Origin: Streptomyces sp. NRRL B-24484
GTDB lineage: Bacteria > Actinomycetota > Actinomycetes > Streptomycetales > Streptomycetaceae
Reading direction: 5' to 3'
Assembly: GCF_000717715.1 (NCBI RefSeq)
Contig: NZ_JOAI01000006.1
Coordinates: forward strand, 62,001-126,000
DNA: 64,000 nt
Part shown: piece by piece, positions 27,519-36,210 of the stretch
Position numbering within the stretch: position 1 is the first letter of the stretch
Layout: each line of letters opens with the position of its first letter
Program-made: the position numbers and the translations under genes
The notes under the pieces: generated by a model
Told to the model about the DNA's origin: nothing
What the model saw: only the letters and a program-made list of their open reading frames with translations
The model's database searches: none

Positions 27519-27568
27519 CGGCTGCGGGCGGCGCCGCGGACTCAGGTCCGCAGCGCCGCCCGCAGCCG
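27519..27568. terminator. Bidirectional terminator with a stop codon in its loop
   Basis: A 23-bp stem with one mismatch (27519-27541 with 27546-27568) and loop TCAG. The loop contains most of the stop codon of the minus-strand TIGR04222 gene, and one arm encodes its last eight residues. It should terminate both chdC and that gene. Confidence 0.75.
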
Positions 27569-28312
27569 TTCGTCCGTCAGGGCGGCCGGGCCGACGATGG
27601 CCACCGCGGTGAGCAGCGCCTGCTCCGGGTCGCGGGTGTGGCCGAGCTGGCGGGGCACCCGCGCGGTGCGCAGCACCTCCAGGCCCGCGGGCGCCGCGAA
27701 CCGCGTGTAGGTGTGCACGTCGACCCGGGCCATCAGCAGGGTGCCGCAGGTGAGGATCAGCGGCAGCGAGAACCAGGCGATCGCCGCGCCGGCGTCCCCA
27801 CTGCCGGGGGCGGCGAGGGCGAGCGAGGCCGCCAGTAGCAGGACGCACAGCAGCAGCGCCATACGCACCTGTCGCACCGCCCGCGAGGTGTCCCGGCGGA
27901 CGGTCTCCGGCGTCGCCAGCCCGGCCCGGGCGAGGCGGTCACCGATCTCCCGGACGGTCGGGTGCGCCGCCAGCGAGGCCCGCAGCGGCGCCGTCCGGCA
28001 CTGGCCCTCCGGGCCGATCTGCTCGATCAGCGCCCGCTCCAGCCGGCTGCGGCCGCGCGGGTCGACGACGGTCGTCCAGCCGGTGTGCGCGAGGTGCAGC
28101 CGGCCCCGGCCGGCCATCAGCACCAGCGCCAGCTCCACCACCCGGCCGGGGCCGCCCGCCAGGTAGGCGGTCTCGTACAGGCCGATCCCCACCGCCTCGG
28201 GAGGCCGGGGGCCGAAGCCGTCGAGGAGGTCGGCCCTGGTGGCGGCCCGGACCAGCTGCAGACAGGAGAACGCGGCAGCCGCGCAGGCCGGGATGAGGAG
28301 GAGCACCCACAT
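27542..28312 (-). CDS. TIGR04222 domain-containing membrane protein (short, no tail)
   Basis: A 256-residue protein with an N-terminal hydrophobic segment, the TIGR04222 core (EAVGIGLYETAYLAGGPGRVVELALVLMAGRGRLHL and the HPTVREIGDRL block), two adjacent transmembrane segments at about residues 150-195 and a soluble C-terminus. It lacks the Cys-rich tail of its upstream paralogue, which shares the same core at clearly lower than identical level. It is the last gene of the MNIO cluster. ATG 28312 has TAGAAC (28319-28324, minus strand) six bases upstream, so it may also have its own leaderless transcript. The biochemical role is unknown. Confidence 0.8.
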   Translation of the reverse strand: MWVLLLIPACAAAAFSCLQLVRAATRADLLDGFGPRPPEAVGIGLYETAYLAGGPGRVVELALVLMAGRGRLHLAHTGWTTVVDPRGRSRLERALIEQIGPEGQCRTAPLRASLAAHPTVREIGDRLARAGLATPETVRRDTSRAVRQVRMALLLCVLLLAASLALAAPGSGDAGAAIAWFSLPLILTCGTLLMARVDVHTYTRFAAPAGLEVLRTARVPRQLGHTRDPEQALLTAVAIVGPAALTDERLRAALRT

Positions 28313-28388
28313 GGGCTTGTTCTAGCCCCGGCAGGGGCGGGCGGGGAACACGTGCCCCGCCCGCGATACGAAACTGTGACAAGCCGGA

Positions 28389-29387
28389 TCAGGATCCGCC
28401 GCACCCGCCGCCGCAGCTGGAGCCGCAGGAACTCCCCGACGAGCAGGAGCTGCCCGAGGACCCGCAGGAGCTCCCGGACGAACCGCAGCTCGACGACGAG
28501 GATCCGCAGCTGGACGAGCCGCAGCTCGACGAGGAACCGCTGTCCGAACCGGAGCCGCACCAGGTCGCGGTGGAGCAGGACGAGGACGAGGCCGAGGACG
28601 AGGAGGCCAGCTGCCGGGCGGTCAGCGCCGCCCGCATCTCCTCGTCCAGCTCGTCGGTGCCCTCCAGGGCGAGTGCGCCGAGCACGGCGAGCGCGGCGAC
28701 CGGCGCCACCACGTCGTACGGGCGCCAGGCGCCGCCCTCCTTCATCATCGACAGCTGGCGGCGGCCCGCCGGGGTGACCCGGCCCTTGTCCGGCCTGGTC
28801 GCGACCATGAAGAAGACGCCGGCGATCAGCAGCACCGCGAACGGGAAGACCGGCGGCGGGCCGGTGTACCGGCCCTCGAAGGTGCGGTCCGTCCAGGCGA
28901 CCATCGCGAAGATGCCGAGCACCACCGTCGCCAGCAGCGCCAGGCCCATCAGCCGGCGGGCCCGCACCACCGCCCGGTGCCGGTCGGGCCGGCGCATCAG
29001 GCCGCGGTCGGCCAGCCGGTCGCCGATCTCCTGGACGGCGGTGCTGCGCGCCACCTGGCGGCGCAGCACGTCGGCGTCCTGCTGCCGCCCGGGGCCGGCC
29101 GCGTCGATCAGCGCCGCCTCCACGGCGTCCCGGGGCGCCGGGTCGGTGACGGTGACCAGGCCGGACCGCGCCACGATCACCCGGCCCTCCTGCTGCATCC
29201 GCACCAGTGCGGTGACCGCGACCCGGGTCGGGCCGCCGGCCAGGAAGGCCGTCTCCATCAGTTCCAGGCCGCGCCCGGACAGGCCCTGCGGGTGCGGCAC
29301 CCGGCGCAGCCGCGCGCGGGTGACGCCCACTGCCGTCCCGGTGGCCAGCACCAGGACGAGGGCCACGGTGAACTCCGTGCTCCACAT
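28389..29387 (-). CDS. TIGR04222 membrane protein with Cys/Ser/Gly-rich C-terminal tail
   Basis: A 332-residue protein. One N-terminal transmembrane segment is followed by the TIGR04222 core (LSGRGLELMETAFLAGGP, STAVQEIGDRL) and three hydrophobic segments at about residues 147-240. Residues 262-332 are almost only Ser, Gly and Cys, ending CGGGCGGS. All ten cysteines of the protein are here (271, 277, 289, 294, 301, 308, 315, 321, 325, 329), several in CGSSGSS heptads. Encoded two genes after a DUF692/MNIO oxygenase, a family that modifies peptide cysteines in some systems, so the tail is a candidate substrate (inference). GGGAG precedes ATG 29387. Confidence 0.85.
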   Translation of the reverse strand: MWSTEFTVALVLVLATGTAVGVTRARLRRVPHPQGLSGRGLELMETAFLAGGPTRVAVTALVRMQQEGRVIVARSGLVTVTDPAPRDAVEAALIDAAGPGRQQDADVLRRQVARSTAVQEIGDRLADRGLMRRPDRHRAVVRARRLMGLALLATVVLGIFAMVAWTDRTFEGRYTGPPPVFPFAVLLIAGVFFMVATRPDKGRVTPAGRRQLSMMKEGGAWRPYDVVAPVAALAVLGALALEGTDELDEEMRAALTARQLASSSSASSSSCSTATWCGSGSDSGSSSSCGSSSCGSSSSSCGSSGSSCGSSGSSCSSGSSCGSSCGGGCGGS

Positions 29388-29439
29388 CGTTGTCTCCCCC
29401 GTGGGTCGAACGGGTCCGGCGGACCCGGTGGTGCCGTGC

Positions 29440-29961
29440 TCAGCCCCGGGACGGGGCCGGCCGGCCGTGGGTGGCCGCGCCGCCGCGGCGGCGCAGCCGG
29501 TCGTGCACCGCGCGGGCCAGCACCGTGCACGCCGACACCGCCCGGGCCGCCCGCAGCGGTCCCGGGGCCTTCGCCCCGGCCGCGGGCCGCAGCCAGTGCT
29601 CCAGTTCCTCCCGCCAGGCGGCGGCCGGCTGCGCGGCCAGCGCCCAGACGGCGAACTCCCGCGCGTCGGCCCGGTACCCGCCGCGCTGCGGGCCCTGCCG
29701 GGCGTACCGCTCGAACAGCGGCCGCCAGTCGGCGCCGAGGATCCGGGCCGGCTCGGGCACCACCCGCGCGGTGGTGTCCCGCCGCTTGGCGAGCAGCCCG
29801 CGGGCCTGGGTGGCGACCTGCGCCGGGTCGAAGCCCTCCGGCACCGGCCCGCCCGCGACCAGCGCGGCCATCAGCCCGGTCTGCCGCGCGGCGAGCCGGG
29901 CCCGCGCCAGGGCCAGCTCGGCGTCGTCCGCGCGCGCCAGGTACTCGTCGGGTTCAGCCAC
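29440..29961 (-). CDS. Small MNIO partner-like protein, function unknown
   Basis: A 173-residue, Arg/Ala-rich, probably helical soluble protein. The N-terminal pattern ([28 protein letters not shown], then [21 protein letters not shown] and [11 protein letters not shown]; segments quoted separately) resembles the start of HvfC/BufC-like (DUF2063) partners encoded beside DUF692 oxygenases, which deliver the precursor to the enzyme. That resemblance is weak and read by eye. The GTG start overlaps the DUF692 stop by 8 bases, so the two are translationally coupled. It is followed after 52 bases by the Cys-tail TIGR04222 gene. Confidence 0.65.
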   Translation of the reverse strand: MAEPDEYLARADDAELALARARLAARQTGLMAALVAGGPVPEGFDPAQVATQARGLLAKRRDTTARVVPEPARILGADWRPLFERYARQGPQRGGYRADAREFAVWALAAQPAAAWREELEHWLRPAAGAKAPGPLRAARAVSACTVLARAVHDRLRRRGGAATHGRPAPSRG

Positions 29962-30805
29962 CGTGCCGCACCCCCTCGGCGAGCGGCGCACGCTCCAGGA
30001 CGGCCCGGATCGCGTCGAGTTCGCCGGCCAGCTCGGCCGGCGGCGGGAAGGCGTCGTCGCGCTCCAGCAGCACACCGGGCGGCACGGCGCGCCCGCACAG
30101 GTCGGCGAGCACCTCCAGCACCGGCTCGGTGACGGGGTGGGCGTGGGTGTCGTGCCAGACGCCGTCCCGCTCCACCCCGCCGGCGACGTGCACGTAGGCG
30201 AGGGACTCCAGCGGCAGCCGGGCCAGCTCGGCGCCGACGTCCAGACCCAGGTTGACCCGGTTGGTGTGCAGGTTGGCGACGTCGACCAGCAGCCGCACGC
30301 CCGTCCGCTCCACCAGCTCGGCGAGGAACTCGCCCTCGGTCAGCTCGTCGTCCGGCCAGCGCAGGTGCGCCGCGATGTTCTCCAGCGCGAGCGGCACCGG
30401 CAGCTGCTCCTGCGCGATCCGGACGTTCTCCGCGACCACCCGCAGCGCGTCCCGCGAACGCGGCACCGGCAGCAGGTGGCCGGACTCCATCCCGCCGGCC
30501 CGCACGAAGGCCAGGTGCTCGGTGACCAGCGGCGCACCGAGCGCCTCGGCCACCCCGGCCAGCCGCTCCAGCCGGTGCGCGGCCGGCGGCTCGGCACCGC
30601 CGAGGCCGAGCGAAACCCCGTGCGGGACGACCGTGACGCCGCGCCCCCGCAGCACCTCCAGCGAACGCGGCAGGTGGTCGGCGCAGACGTTCTCCGCGAC
30701 CACCTCCACCCAGTCCACGCCGGGCAGCCGCTCGACCGCGGTGTCGATCTCCGCCCGCCAGCCGATCCCCACCCCCAGCCGGGGCGGCTCCGTCGAGTGC
30801 GCCAT
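29954..30805 (-). CDS. DUF692 / MNIO multinuclear iron oxygenase
   Basis: A 283-residue TIM-barrel protein of the DUF692 family. All expected metal ligands are visible: His in VPHGVSL, Glu and His in VTEHLAF, Glu in LENIA, Asp, Asn and His in VDVANLHTN, His in YVHVAGG, and Asp/His in [12 protein letters not shown] enzymes use two or three irons and O2 to remodel peptide side chains, often cysteine, in natural-product and metal-stress systems. Here it is the first gene of a four-gene unit with a small partner and two TIGR04222 proteins; no short precursor-peptide gene is seen. ATG 30805 follows AGGAG and GGGGGAG. Confidence 0.9.
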   Translation of the reverse strand: MAHSTEPPRLGVGIGWRAEIDTAVERLPGVDWVEVVAENVCADHLPRSLEVLRGRGVTVVPHGVSLGLGGAEPPAAHRLERLAGVAEALGAPLVTEHLAFVRAGGMESGHLLPVPRSRDALRVVAENVRIAQEQLPVPLALENIAAHLRWPDDELTEGEFLAELVERTGVRLLVDVANLHTNRVNLGLDVGAELARLPLESLAYVHVAGGVERDGVWHDTHAHPVTEPVLEVLADLCGRAVPPGVLLERDDAFPPPAELAGELDAIRAVLERAPLAEGVRHGG

Positions 30806-31023
30806 GCGCGCTCCCCCCTCTCCTGCGTCTCTCCTGCTTCCCCCACCGCCTGTGTCCGCTGCTGAGGGTGTACCGGCCGGACACGGCTGCCAACCACCGG
30901 CAGCCGAACTCAGAGCTGAACTTGAGCTTTCTCCCCGGAGCCGCCCGATTCGCGGGCAACTCCCGTCCTGGAGACCGATATTCGAGGGCGCGGAGGCAGC
31001 CGAGTCGTTAACGTGACGTGTCT

Positions 31024-31935
31024 ATGACGCTCACGATCCGCGCCTTCCGGCCCGACGACGCGACGGCGGCCTGCGCCGCCCTGCGCGCCGGCCGCCCGTA
31101 TCTTGTCACCACCCCCGAGACGGTCGCCTGGCAGGTCGCCGCCCAGCCCCACCTGCGGATGCTGGTCGCCGAGGCGGACGGGGAGATCGTCGCCACCGCC
31201 CGGTTCGGCGCCTACCCGGACAGCGAGGAGCCCGGCCACGGCTTCGCCGCCGTCCACGTCGTCCCCGGTCGCCGCCGCCGGGGCGCCGGCACCGCCCTGC
31301 TGGCCGCCACCGAACAGGCGCTCGCCGCGGAGGGAGTCCGCCACGCGCACTGCTGGGTGGACGACGAACCGGCCGCGCAAGCGTTCGCCGCCGGCCGCGG
31401 CTACACCTGCGGCCGGGTCGCCTACTTCGCCGAACGCGACCTCACCGCCGCACTGCCGCCGCTCCCGGCCCGGCCCGCCGGCGTCGAACTGCGCACCGCC
31501 GCCGACTTCGCGGACGACCCGCACCCGCTCTACCTGGTCGACGTCGAGGGCACCCGGGACGAGCCCGGCGACGTCGACCTCGCCGACCAGGGCTACGCCT
31601 CCTGGCTGGACGAGATCTGGCACCGGCCCGACCTCGACCGGGAGCTCACCACCGTGGTGCTCGCGGGCGGCCGGCCGGTCGGCTTCTCCGCCGCACAGAC
31701 CGACGGCGAGGGCCGCTACTGGTCCTCCTTCACCACCACCGTCCGGGCCCACCGCGGCCGCGGCCTCGCCAAGCTCGCCAAGGCCGACTCCCTCCACCGG
31801 GCCCGCGCCGCCGGCATCACCGCCGCCTTCACCCACAACGACGGCGGCAACGCCCCGATGCTGGCGGTCAACGACTGGCTCGGCTACCAACGCTGCGCCG
31901 CCGAATGGAAGTACAGCCGCCGGCTCCCCGTGTGA
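31024..31935 (+). CDS. Double-domain GNAT N-acetyltransferase
   Basis: A 303-residue protein with two GNAT folds. The first (about residues 1-140) has the acetyl-CoA motif [15 protein letters not shown]; the second (about 160-300) has TTTVRAHRGRGLAKLAKADS and the terminal NDWLGYQR found in antibiotic-type acetyltransferases. Substrate unknown. TAACGT at 31009-31014 fits a -10 whose transcript would start next to ATG 31024; a GTG at 31018 is an alternative start adding two residues. It is divergent from the MNIO operon. Confidence 0.8.
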   Translation: MTLTIRAFRPDDATAACAALRAGRPYLVTTPETVAWQVAAQPHLRMLVAEADGEIVATARFGAYPDSEEPGHGFAAVHVVPGRRRRGAGTALLAATEQALAAEGVRHAHCWVDDEPAAQAFAAGRGYTCGRVAYFAERDLTAALPPLPARPAGVELRTAADFADDPHPLYLVDVEGTRDEPGDVDLADQGYASWLDEIWHRPDLDRELTTVVLAGGRPVGFSAAQTDGEGRYWSSFTTTVRAHRGRGLAKLAKADSLHRARAAGITAAFTHNDGGNAPMLAVNDWLGYQRCAAEWKYSRRLPV

Positions 31936-31957
31936 TCGGCCGGCACCCCAGGGGCGC

Positions 31958-31984
31958 GGGGCAGCACCCCCGAGGTGCTGCCCC
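31958..31984. terminator. Bidirectional terminator
   Basis: A perfect 11-bp stem with a 5-base loop between the convergent GNAT and nuclease-TerD genes. Confidence 0.8.
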
Positions 31985-32010
31985 TGACGTGGTGCCTGCT
32001 CAGGCGTCCT

Positions 32011-34203
32011 TCAGCCGACGTCGACGCCGTGGGCGCGGGCCAGGCCGGCGAGGCCGTCCGCCCAGCCCTGGCCGACTGCGCGGACCTTCCACACCTCCGG
32101 GCCGCCGGCGGGCCGGTGCCGGTAGACCTCGGCGACCAGCATCGCCGACACCGCGGGGTCGGACGGCGGCCGGAACGACCACGCGGTGCCGTCCGCGGCG
32201 TGCAGCAGCAGGTCCGCGTCGGTGAGCCCGGCGCAGGTCAGACCGGTGTCGGCGTCCATGTTGACGGAGACGGCGACCCGGTGGACGTCCGCCGGGAGGT
32301 CCGCCGGCCGCAGCACCGCCGACTCCGTGCGCCGGCCGCCCGCGGCCGCCTTCTCGCCGAGCAGCACCGCCCCGCCCGCCGCACTGCGCTGGTGGTAGAA
32401 GACGAAGTCCCCGTCCGAACGCACCACGCCCTCGGCGGTGAGCAGCAACAGGGTCAGATCGGCATCCGCGCCCGCGGAGGAGAAACGGACGGTCAGCGCT
32501 CCGAGCGCACTCTCCGGCAACACCGCGTTCTGCCCGGGCGCGAGCACCGTCGGCGCCGCGGGCTCCCGGACCGCCGCGGTCGCCGTGGGCACGGCGGCGG
32601 GTGCCGAACGCCGCCCGGTGCCGCGGCCCGCCGCGCCGTCCGCCCCGAGCCGCCCGGGCAGCCCGTGCTCGCGGAGCAGGGCGACCAGCATCGGCCCGTC
32701 CACCAGGGTCAGCGGCCGGCCCTCCACCCAGCGCCGGGAGCCGGGGCCGAAGCCGGAGGTGGTGACGAGGATGCCGCGGTTGGCGCCGCAGCGGGCCATC
32801 GTGGCGTCCAGGTCGCGGACGGCCGTGGGCGGCACGGTGTGCCGGTACCGCTTGGCCTGGATGACGATCTGTCCGCCGGTGATCGGGTCCGGGTCCTCGG
32901 CCAGCACGTCCACGCCCTCGTCGCCGCTGCGGGCGGTCGTCCGGGTGCGCAGGCCGCGGCGGCGGAAGAGTTCGGCGATCAGCTCCTCGAAGGCGATCGG
33001 GTCCATGGTGAACAGGTCCGGCCCCTCGTCGCCGGCCGGTGCGGACGCGGACGCGGCCGCGGACGGCGAGCCCGTGGCGTGCGGCCGGACGCCCTCCGGC
33101 TTGTCCGGGCGCGCGGACAGCCGGCCGTCCAGCGCCTCCACCAGGCAGTCCACGGCCTCCACCCGCTCCAGGTCGAGCGCGAGGAAGTCGGCCCGTTCGG
33201 CGGCCACCGAGACCAGGCAGCGGCTCTCCTCCCGGCCGGTCGCCGGGTCGACGGCCTCCACGACGCCGTGCACCACGACGGAGGAGAGCAGGCCGCCGTC
33301 GTCCGCCCGGAACGCCTCGGCCAGGACCCGCAGCGCGCACTGCGCCACGACCTCCCGGTAGAGCGTCCGCCGCTCGCCGGCCGGGCGGGCCACCTCGGCG
33401 TCCCGGTCGTCGGCCTTCACGTACCGGTGCCGAGCGACGGCCGGCACCACCGAGAAGTCCGGCAGCGGCCACTCCACGACCAGTTGGCGGGCCCCGGCGT
33501 CCCAGCGGGCTTCGGCCGTGTGTGGGAAGCCCTCGGGCCAGTCGTCGCGCCAGCCGAGCGCCGTCTCGAAGTACTCCTCGACGGCCTCCGGGGCGCCCGA
33601 GCGCAGTCCGGCCACCAGTTGCCCGGCGTGGGCCGCGAGCTGCTGCCGGGAGGCCAGCCAGCCGTCGAACTCGGCCCGGTACTCGGCGAGCCGGCGCTGC
33701 CGTTCCTGCTCGGCGGCCTGCGCCGCGTACCAGTCCTGTTCGAACCGGGCGCGGGCCTGCGCCGCCTGCTCGTCCCACTCCCGGCGGGCCGCCGGGTTGA
33801 ACATCTGCCCGTCCCTCAGCGGCGGTATCAGGTACCAGGACTGGTCCGGCATCGGCACCGGCACGCCCAGCTGCCCGGGGTCGAAGGCGGCCGCGGGCGC
33901 CGCCAGGTCCGCGGGTGAGAAGGGCTGCCCGCGCAGGCCCGCGGCGAGCGTGCCGCGCAGCGACGCGACGCGGTCCTCCAGTTCGGCCGTCCGCCGGGCC
34001 GCGTCCGCCTCCCGGCTCTGCCGGTACGCCTTGAGCGCCTCGCGCTGGCCCTGGGCGGCCGCCCGTTCCGCCTCCCGGCGGGCCCGCTCGTACTGCCGCT
34101 GCGCGGCCGCGTCGGCGCGGCGCTGCGCCTCCTCCCGGCGGTGCTGTTGGCGCTGTGCCTCCGCCAGCATGGCCAGTACTCCGGAAGTGCGACGCCCTGC
34201 CAC
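32011..34203 (-). CDS. Mrr-type restriction endonuclease / TerD fusion protein
   Basis: A 730-residue multidomain protein. Residues ~10-75 are a highly charged coiled coil rich in Arg, Glu and Gln. A middle region (~190-350) has no fold I recognise. At about 400-510 lies an Mrr_cat nuclease: MDPIAFEELIAELFRRRG, then GDEGVDVLAED (catalytic Asp) and IVIQAKRY (the QxK of PD-(D/E)xK enzymes). Residues ~550-730 are a TerD domain (LTVRFSSAGADADLTLLLL, NMDADTGLTCAGLTDADL, VWKVRAVGQGW). All nuclease residues are intact. A defence or DNA-damage role is inferred; no methyltransferase is nearby. The GTG start follows GAGAGGA. Confidence 0.82.
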   Translation of the reverse strand: MAGRRTSGVLAMLAEAQRQQHRREEAQRRADAAAQRQYERARREAERAAAQGQREALKAYRQSREADAARRTAELEDRVASLRGTLAAGLRGQPFSPADLAAPAAAFDPGQLGVPVPMPDQSWYLIPPLRDGQMFNPAARREWDEQAAQARARFEQDWYAAQAAEQERQRRLAEYRAEFDGWLASRQQLAAHAGQLVAGLRSGAPEAVEEYFETALGWRDDWPEGFPHTAEARWDAGARQLVVEWPLPDFSVVPAVARHRYVKADDRDAEVARPAGERRTLYREVVAQCALRVLAEAFRADDGGLLSSVVVHGVVEAVDPATGREESRCLVSVAAERADFLALDLERVEAVDCLVEALDGRLSARPDKPEGVRPHATGSPSAAASASAPAGDEGPDLFTMDPIAFEELIAELFRRRGLRTRTTARSGDEGVDVLAEDPDPITGGQIVIQAKRYRHTVPPTAVRDLDATMARCGANRGILVTTSGFGPGSRRWVEGRPLTLVDGPMLVALLREHGLPGRLGADGAAGRGTGRRSAPAAVPTATAAVREPAAPTVLAPGQNAVLPESALGALTVRFSSAGADADLTLLLLTAEGVVRSDGDFVFYHQRSAAGGAVLLGEKAAAGGRRTESAVLRPADLPADVHRVAVSVNMDADTGLTCAGLTDADLLLHAADGTAWSFRPPSDPAVSAMLVAEVYRHRPAGGPEVWKVRAVGQGWADGLAGLARAHGVDVG

Positions 34204-34296
34204 CGTTGTCCTCTCGTGCGTTCGACCGATGATCAGTCTGGCACGGTGTGGAGCTGTGGTGACAGGGCGTGCGGGAGCGTGCTGCCGGGGCCGGTG

Positions 34297-34701
34297 CTAC
34301 TCGGCGGGCCGGAGGGTCAGCGAGATGCTGTTGATGCAGTAGCGCTGGTCGGTCGGGGTCTCGTAGCCCTCGCCCTCGAAGACGTGGCCGAGGTGGCTGC
34401 CGCAGCGGGCGCAGCGGACCTCCACCCGGCGCATCCCGAAGGACGTGTCCTGGATGTACTCGACGCGGTCCTCGGCCAGCGGCGCGTAGTACGAGGGCCA
34501 GCCGCAGTGGCTCTCGAACTTCGTCTCACTGCTGAAGAGCTCGGCGCCGCAGGCCCGGCAGCCGTACACGCCGACCGTCCTGGTGTCGGTGTACTCGCCG
34601 GTGAAGGCGGGCTCTGTGCCGGCCTCGCGGAGCACGCGGTACTCCTCGGGCGACAGCTCGGCACGCCACTCGGCGTCGGTCTTCTGGATCTCGTGGGTCA
34701 C
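34297..34701 (-). CDS. msrB: Peptide-methionine (R)-S-oxide reductase
   Basis: A 134-residue MsrB that reduces methionine-R-sulfoxide in proteins. It has two zinc-binding CxxC pairs (GCRACG and RCARCGSHLGHVF), the GWPSY block and the catalytic Cys in RYCINSISL near the C-terminus. GTG 34701 follows GGGAGGA. It lies 13 bases downstream of murC on the same strand and is probably cotranscribed with it. Confidence 0.95.
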   Translation of the reverse strand: MTHEIQKTDAEWRAELSPEEYRVLREAGTEPAFTGEYTDTRTVGVYGCRACGAELFSSETKFESHCGWPSYYAPLAEDRVEYIQDTSFGMRRVEVRCARCGSHLGHVFEGEGYETPTDQRYCINSISLTLRPAE

Positions 34702-34714
34702 GGAAGTCCTCCCA

Positions 34715-36121
34715 TCAGGCACCGGGTGCAACGTCCGCGAGGCGGGCGAGAATTTCCGGGCCCAGGTTGGTCACGTCGCCCGCGCCCATGGTGAGCACCA
34801 GGTCGCCCGGCTTCGCCAGGGCGGCCATCCGGTCCGGGGCGGCGGCGAAGGCGTGCTCCGCGGCCACGTCGGCGCCGGCCTTCCGGGCGGCGTCGATGAT
34901 CAGCTCGCTGGTGACGCCGGGGATCGGGTCCTCGCGGGCCGGGTAGATGTCGAGCACCACCGAGGCGTCGGCCATCGCCAGCGCGTCGCCCATCTCCACG
35001 GCCAGCTGCTGGGTGCGGCTGAACAGGTGCGGCTGGAAGACCACCAGCACCCGGCCGGCGCCCGCGGCCTCGCGGATCGCCTCCAGGTCGGCGGCCATCT
35101 CGGTCGGGTGGTGCGCGTAGGAGTCGATCACCTGCACACCGGCGGCCTCGCCCTTGAGCTGCAGCCGGCGGCGCACGCCGGTGTAGCTGCCGAGCGCCTT
35201 CGCCAGGTCCGCGGCGGGCACGCCGAGCGCCACGCCGGCGGCCAGCGCGGAGACCGCGTTGTGCGCGTAGTGCCGGCCCGGCACGGAGACGGTGAAGGAG
35301 AGCTCCTCGCCGCCCAGCTCCACGGTGACCTCGCTGGTCATGCCGCGCGGCGAGACCGAGAGCACCCGCACGTCGGCGTCCTCGGCGGCGCCGACCGTCA
35401 CCACGTTCAGGCCCACCCGGCCGCGGACCCGGCGGGTCAGCTCCCGGGCGCCCTCGTGGTCGGCGGAGACCACCAGGGTGCCGCCGGGCACGATCCGGCC
35501 GACGAAGGTCTCGAAGGACTGGTGGATCTCCTCGATCGAGGCGTAGTTGGCGTGGTGGTCCAGCTCCACGTTGAGGACGATCGCCACCTCGGGCGCGTAC
35601 TTGTGGAAGCTGCGGTCGCTCTCGTCGGCCTCCGCGACGAAGATGTCGCCGGTGCCGTGGTGCGCGTTGGAGCCCGGTGCGTCCAGGTCGCCGCCGATCG
35701 CGTACGAGGGGTCGAGGCCGAGCTCGCCGAGGCTGACCGCCAGCATGCTGGTGGTGGTGGTCTTGCCGTGGGTGCCGGCGACGGCGAGCGCGCGGCGGCC
35801 GCCCATCAGCGCGGCGAGCGCGTCGGACCGGTGCACGACCGGGATCCCGCGCTCCCGGGCGGCCGCGAGCTCCGGGTTGTCCGCGCGGATAGCGCTGGAG
35901 ACGACCACGCTGCTGGTGCCGGCCGGCAGGTTCTCGGCGGCGTGGCCGACGGCGACCTCGGCGCCGAGCGCGCGCAGCGCCAGCACCGTCTCGGACTCCT
36001 TCGCGTCGCTGCCGGAGACCTTGGCGCCCCGTACCGCGAGGATCTTCGCCAGTCCGGACATGCCGGCGCCGCCGATGCCGATGAAGTGCGGGGCGTGCAG
36101 GTCGTGCGCGGCGTCGTTCAA
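34715..36121 (-). CDS. murC: UDP-N-acetylmuramate-L-alanine ligase
   Basis: A 468-residue Mur ligase that adds L-Ala to UDP-MurNAc in the cytoplasm, the first step of the peptidoglycan stem peptide. Conserved blocks are HFIGIGGAGMSGLAKIL, the ATP-binding GTHGKTTTTSML, ELDHHAN and SYAHHPTEM. The start appears to be TTG at 36121, six bases after GGAG: no ATG or GTG lies in a suitable position before the conserved HFIGIGG. It lies apart from the main dcw division cluster, as is known for some streptomycete murC genes. Confidence 0.93.
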   Translation of the reverse strand: MNDAAHDLHAPHFIGIGGAGMSGLAKILAVRGAKVSGSDAKESETVLALRALGAEVAVGHAAENLPAGTSSVVVSSAIRADNPELAAARERGIPVVHRSDALAALMGGRRALAVAGTHGKTTTTSMLAVSLGELGLDPSYAIGGDLDAPGSNAHHGTGDIFVAEADESDRSFHKYAPEVAIVLNVELDHHANYASIEEIHQSFETFVGRIVPGGTLVVSADHEGARELTRRVRGRVGLNVVTVGAAEDADVRVLSVSPRGMTSEVTVELGGEELSFTVSVPGRHYAHNAVSALAAGVALGVPAADLAKALGSYTGVRRRLQLKGEAAGVQVIDSYAHHPTEMAADLEAIREAAGAGRVLVVFQPHLFSRTQQLAVEMGDALAMADASVVLDIYPAREDPIPGVTSELIIDAARKAGADVAAEHAFAAAPDRMAALAKPGDLVLTMGAGDVTNLGPEILARLADVAPGA

Positions 36122-36210
36122 GGGATGCTCCGTACAGCCGGGGACTGGAGGACGGGAACCGTCCTCGCGGTGGTTCCGCAAGGACGATTCTGCACCACCG
36201 GCGGAGCGGC

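Noticed and set aside
28389..28604. Treating the Cys/Ser/Gly-rich segment as a separate small precursor-peptide gene
   Set aside because: The segment is in frame with the TIGR04222 protein with no stop or ribosome site before it, so it is a tail and not a free peptide.
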